The position numbers were made by a program, and so were the translations under genes. This document shows positions 62,465 to 64,000 of a DNA stretch of 64,000 nt, one piece after another (within the stretch, counting starts at the first letter, position 1; the number at the start of each line of letters is the position of its first letter). The stretch comes from a bacterium (lineage in GTDB: Bacteria; Armatimonadota; UBA5829), in assembly GCA_021371935.1 (NCBI GenBank), contig JAJFVF010000010.1, positions 62,001-126,000 on the forward strand, read 5' to 3'. A model generated the notes under the pieces. That model did not search any database, was not told where the DNA came from, and saw only the letters and a program-made list of their open reading frames with translations.

Positions 62465-63169
62465 ATGGCAGTGCAAAAGAGGCTGCGCTTGGGGTTTACG
62501 TTAATCGAGTTACTTGTGGTAATTGCAATAATCGCTGTACTTGCTGCAATCTTGTTTCCAGTATTGACAAACGCCAAAGAAAAAGGTCGTCTGACAACCT
62601 GCATATTCAATTTGAAGACTCTGTCCAGTGGGATGAGGATGTATGCTGATGATAATGCGGGCAGACTTCCATGTTCCTATTATGGTTGGCTGGATGCTGG
62701 GGTTCACGATTGGTGCGGCTGTGAGTATGGTAGTACAAACCGTGTTTACCCTGACAGAGGCTCGCTCTATAAGTATTTAAAAAATATCAACGTATACAAA
62801 TGTCCTTCGGATGCGGGCATTGCACCGAGAAATGTCACTTTAGTCGACACAAAAACTGCGCTGAAAGACTACCCACTGTCATATTCAATGAACTGGAAAA
62901 TCGGTTACAATTGGGTCGAGACCCCTCCTGTGATCGACGCGATGACACGCCCAAGCAAGGTATTGTTACTGATTCATGAAGGTCGCAAGTTTATTGATGA
63001 TGGCTGTTTCTATTGGGGTATCGGGGGTAATGGCGAGGCAAATCAGCCCAGCGATATCCATCTTAGTGGAACTGCCGCATCATATATCGATGGTCACGCG
63101 AAGTGGCTGAGTTTTGAGGCTTTTATTCTCGAACGTGATACCAATGTCTGGTATCCAGGCAAGTCATAG
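62465..63169 (+). CDS. Type II secretion/pilin-like protein with H-X9-DG tail
   Basis: 234 residues. Prepilin peptide and helix RLGFTLIELLVVIAIIAVLA (cleavage G/FTLIE), then CIFNLKTLSSGMRMYADDNA, VYKCPSD and SKVLLLIHEGRKF, ending with HLSGTAASYIDGHAKW, the H-X9-DG motif. Such proteins are very numerous in Armatimonadota, Planctomycetes and Lentisphaerae. It is probably processed by a prepilin peptidase encoded elsewhere. Its globular part is the same type as that in 12681 and 14039. Confidence 0.92.
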   Translation: MAVQKRLRLGFTLIELLVVIAIIAVLAAILFPVLTNAKEKGRLTTCIFNLKTLSSGMRMYADDNAGRLPCSYYGWLDAGVHDWCGCEYGSTNRVYPDRGSLYKYLKNINVYKCPSDAGIAPRNVTLVDTKTALKDYPLSYSMNWKIGYNWVETPPVIDAMTRPSKVLLLIHEGRKFIDDGCFYWGIGGNGEANQPSDIHLSGTAASYIDGHAKWLSFEAFILERDTNVWYPGKS

Positions 63170-63199
63170 CCAAAAAGAGAAATATGTGATATGCTGACA

Positions 63200-63223
63200 G
63201 GGTCAGGGTCTTGAATCTGACCC
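63200..63223. repeat. Short hairpin GGGTCAG/CTGACCC before the last gene
   Basis: GGGTCAG (63200..63206) and CTGACCC (63217..63223) flank GTCTTGAAT. This resembles hairpins commonly associated with REP-associated transposases. It ends 7 nt before the next ATG, where a ribosome site would be. Confidence 0.55.
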
Positions 63224-63230
63224 CATATTT

Positions 63231-64000
63231 ATGAGAAAAACTGCGCTTTACATCCTTGTTATACTGTTGTTTCTCACGCCTTATGCATTTGCGCAAGACC
63301 AAGCCTCGCAATCCAGCATCTGGTTTGGAGACATTGCCGCTCCGCTTAGCCTATCCGGCCAGGACCAGGCATCCATCATGAAGATATTGAGCGAATGTCT
63401 CCTTTCGGGTTCAAAAGTATCCAACAGTAAATTTCCCGATGCCGTCTCAACTGACATGGGCAAGCGCATTGTATTTGTGTCCCTCTTTGACGGCAAATCG
63501 CGCGCACAAATCTTTCGTGGTGAAGGATTGGGTTTGTCGAGTGCGATCAACTGCGCCCTGACAAGGATAGCATCTCAGCCTGATGCGCCCAAAAAATGGA
63601 GCGGTGTCAGGTTGGATATTGTGCGATCGGCGCGCATGCTGGACAACAAACTCGTGCCGCTTGAGCCGGGGCTGAATGGCTTGGCGACAGGCAGTCAGCA
63701 GGCTGTAGCTGTGCTTGCCGATGAACTTATTGCGGATGGGTGCGTGCGCGATGATGGCGATGTCAAATGGGATAAAGTAGCATTCCTCATAGAACGGCAT
63801 GGCCTTAAGATTTATGACATTTCATCGCATACAATCGATCTGATGAAAATTGCCTATACATTCACAACCGACAGTCTCTACACCGACGGCAGGAATGTAA
63901 TGCCGCTTTATCGCGGCCATACGGCAAATGTTCAGGTCACGTCATCTAATTTGCTTCAAGCGGTAAAAGCGGGAGGTGACTACTTGAAATGGTCGCTCGA
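63231..64000 (+). CDS. Secreted protein, unknown (3' end off the window)
   Basis: The frame runs from ATG 63231 to the right edge without a stop: 256 codons and two further bases. Signal peptide KTALYILVILLFLTPYAFA, then a mixed domain (GKRIVFVSLFDGKSRAQIFR, EGLGLSSAINCALTRIA, WSGVRLDIVRSARMLDNKLV, PLEPGLNGLATG) that I do not recognise. The missing C-terminus may hold the defining domain. The ribosome site is replaced by the hairpin at 63200..63223. Confidence 0.75.
   Translation, partial: MRKTALYILVILLFLTPYAFAQDQASQSSIWFGDIAAPLSLSGQDQASIMKILSECLLSGSKVSNSKFPDAVSTDMGKRIVFVSLFDGKSRAQIFRGEGLGLSSAINCALTRIASQPDAPKKWSGVRLDIVRSARMLDNKLVPLEPGLNGLATGSQQAVAVLADELIADGCVRDDGDVKWDKVAFLIERHGLKIYDISSHTIDLMKIAYTFTTDSLYTDGRNVMPLYRGHTANVQVTSSNLLQAVKAGGDYLKWSL

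Overview
The window looks like chromosome of a free-living, at least partly anaerobic bacterium of the Armatimonadota or a nearby Planctomycetes/Lentisphaerae-like group. The pointers are a pseudopilin with an H-X9-DG tail, a PEP-CTERM protein behind a sigma-54-type promoter, type III glutamine synthetase, a DUF4434 protein, several Gfo/Idh/MocA oxidoreductases beside DegT aminotransferases, and a trimeric NAD-linked [FeFe]-hydrogenase. Base composition looks near 50% GC. This assignment is inference: there is no rRNA gene, and I see no tRNA, CRISPR array, prophage or complete insertion sequence.

Layout. 1-3 kb: a HEAT-repeat protein (cut by the left edge) and an ECF sigma/anti-sigma/unknown operon. 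3.1-6.6 kb: a three-gene ABC export system (membrane-fusion protein, FtsX/MacB-type permease, ATPase). 6.9-16.7 kb: a minus-strand membrane and secreted-protein island with a linalool dehydratase/isomerase-like protein, two long WG-repeat proteins, a frameshifted ankyrin remnant, and a tightly packed operon. That operon holds a winged-helix regulator, polytopic proteins, three tiny membrane peptides, and two proteins that join a DUF4190-like membrane domain to a pseudopilin-like C-terminus. 17-25.3 kb: rex-hydC-hydB-hydA (redox sensor plus electron-bifurcating-type hydrogenase), then a sensory-type hydrogenase with a PAS domain and a SpoIIE-type phosphatase. 25.7-29.7 kb: DUF4434 protein, two GNAT acetyltransferases and a PEP-CTERM SUMF1-like protein, separated by MITE-like repeats. 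29.9-36 kb: rpoD and dnaG, then two secreted proteins, one of which is a TPR/Ig-like/NodB deacetylase. 36-45.4 kb: glnN, an M48 metalloprotease, small membrane and lipoprotein genes, and a duplicated trypsin-like protease/TPR pair, one copy of which has lost its catalytic residues. 45.6-53.4 kb: uvrA, a possible HEPN protein, an STN-domain protein and a T4 endonuclease V-like glycosylase. 53.4-62.1 kb: a minus-strand sugar-type cluster (two DegT aminotransferases, three Gfo/Idh/MocA oxidoreductases, an amidohydrolase, a UroD-like protein) with an AraC regulator upstream. 62.4-64 kb: a pseudopilin and a secreted protein cut by the right edge.

How it fits together. Rex senses NADH/NAD+ and probably controls hydCBA, which exchanges electrons between NADH, ferredoxin and H2. 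HydS and the SpoIIE phosphatase look like an H2-sensing output branch in the same direction. The hydrogenase maturases hydE/F/G are not in the window.

Most unusual is a set of dispersed intergenic repeats. A two-hairpin element occurs four times, always in the same orientation just behind a gene, and in two genes (rex and a DegT aminotransferase) the stop codon and last codons lie inside the element, in different reading frames. A second family has terminal inverted repeats related to GTTGCTTCGGCAGC (five copies or parts), and several smaller hairpin families recur.
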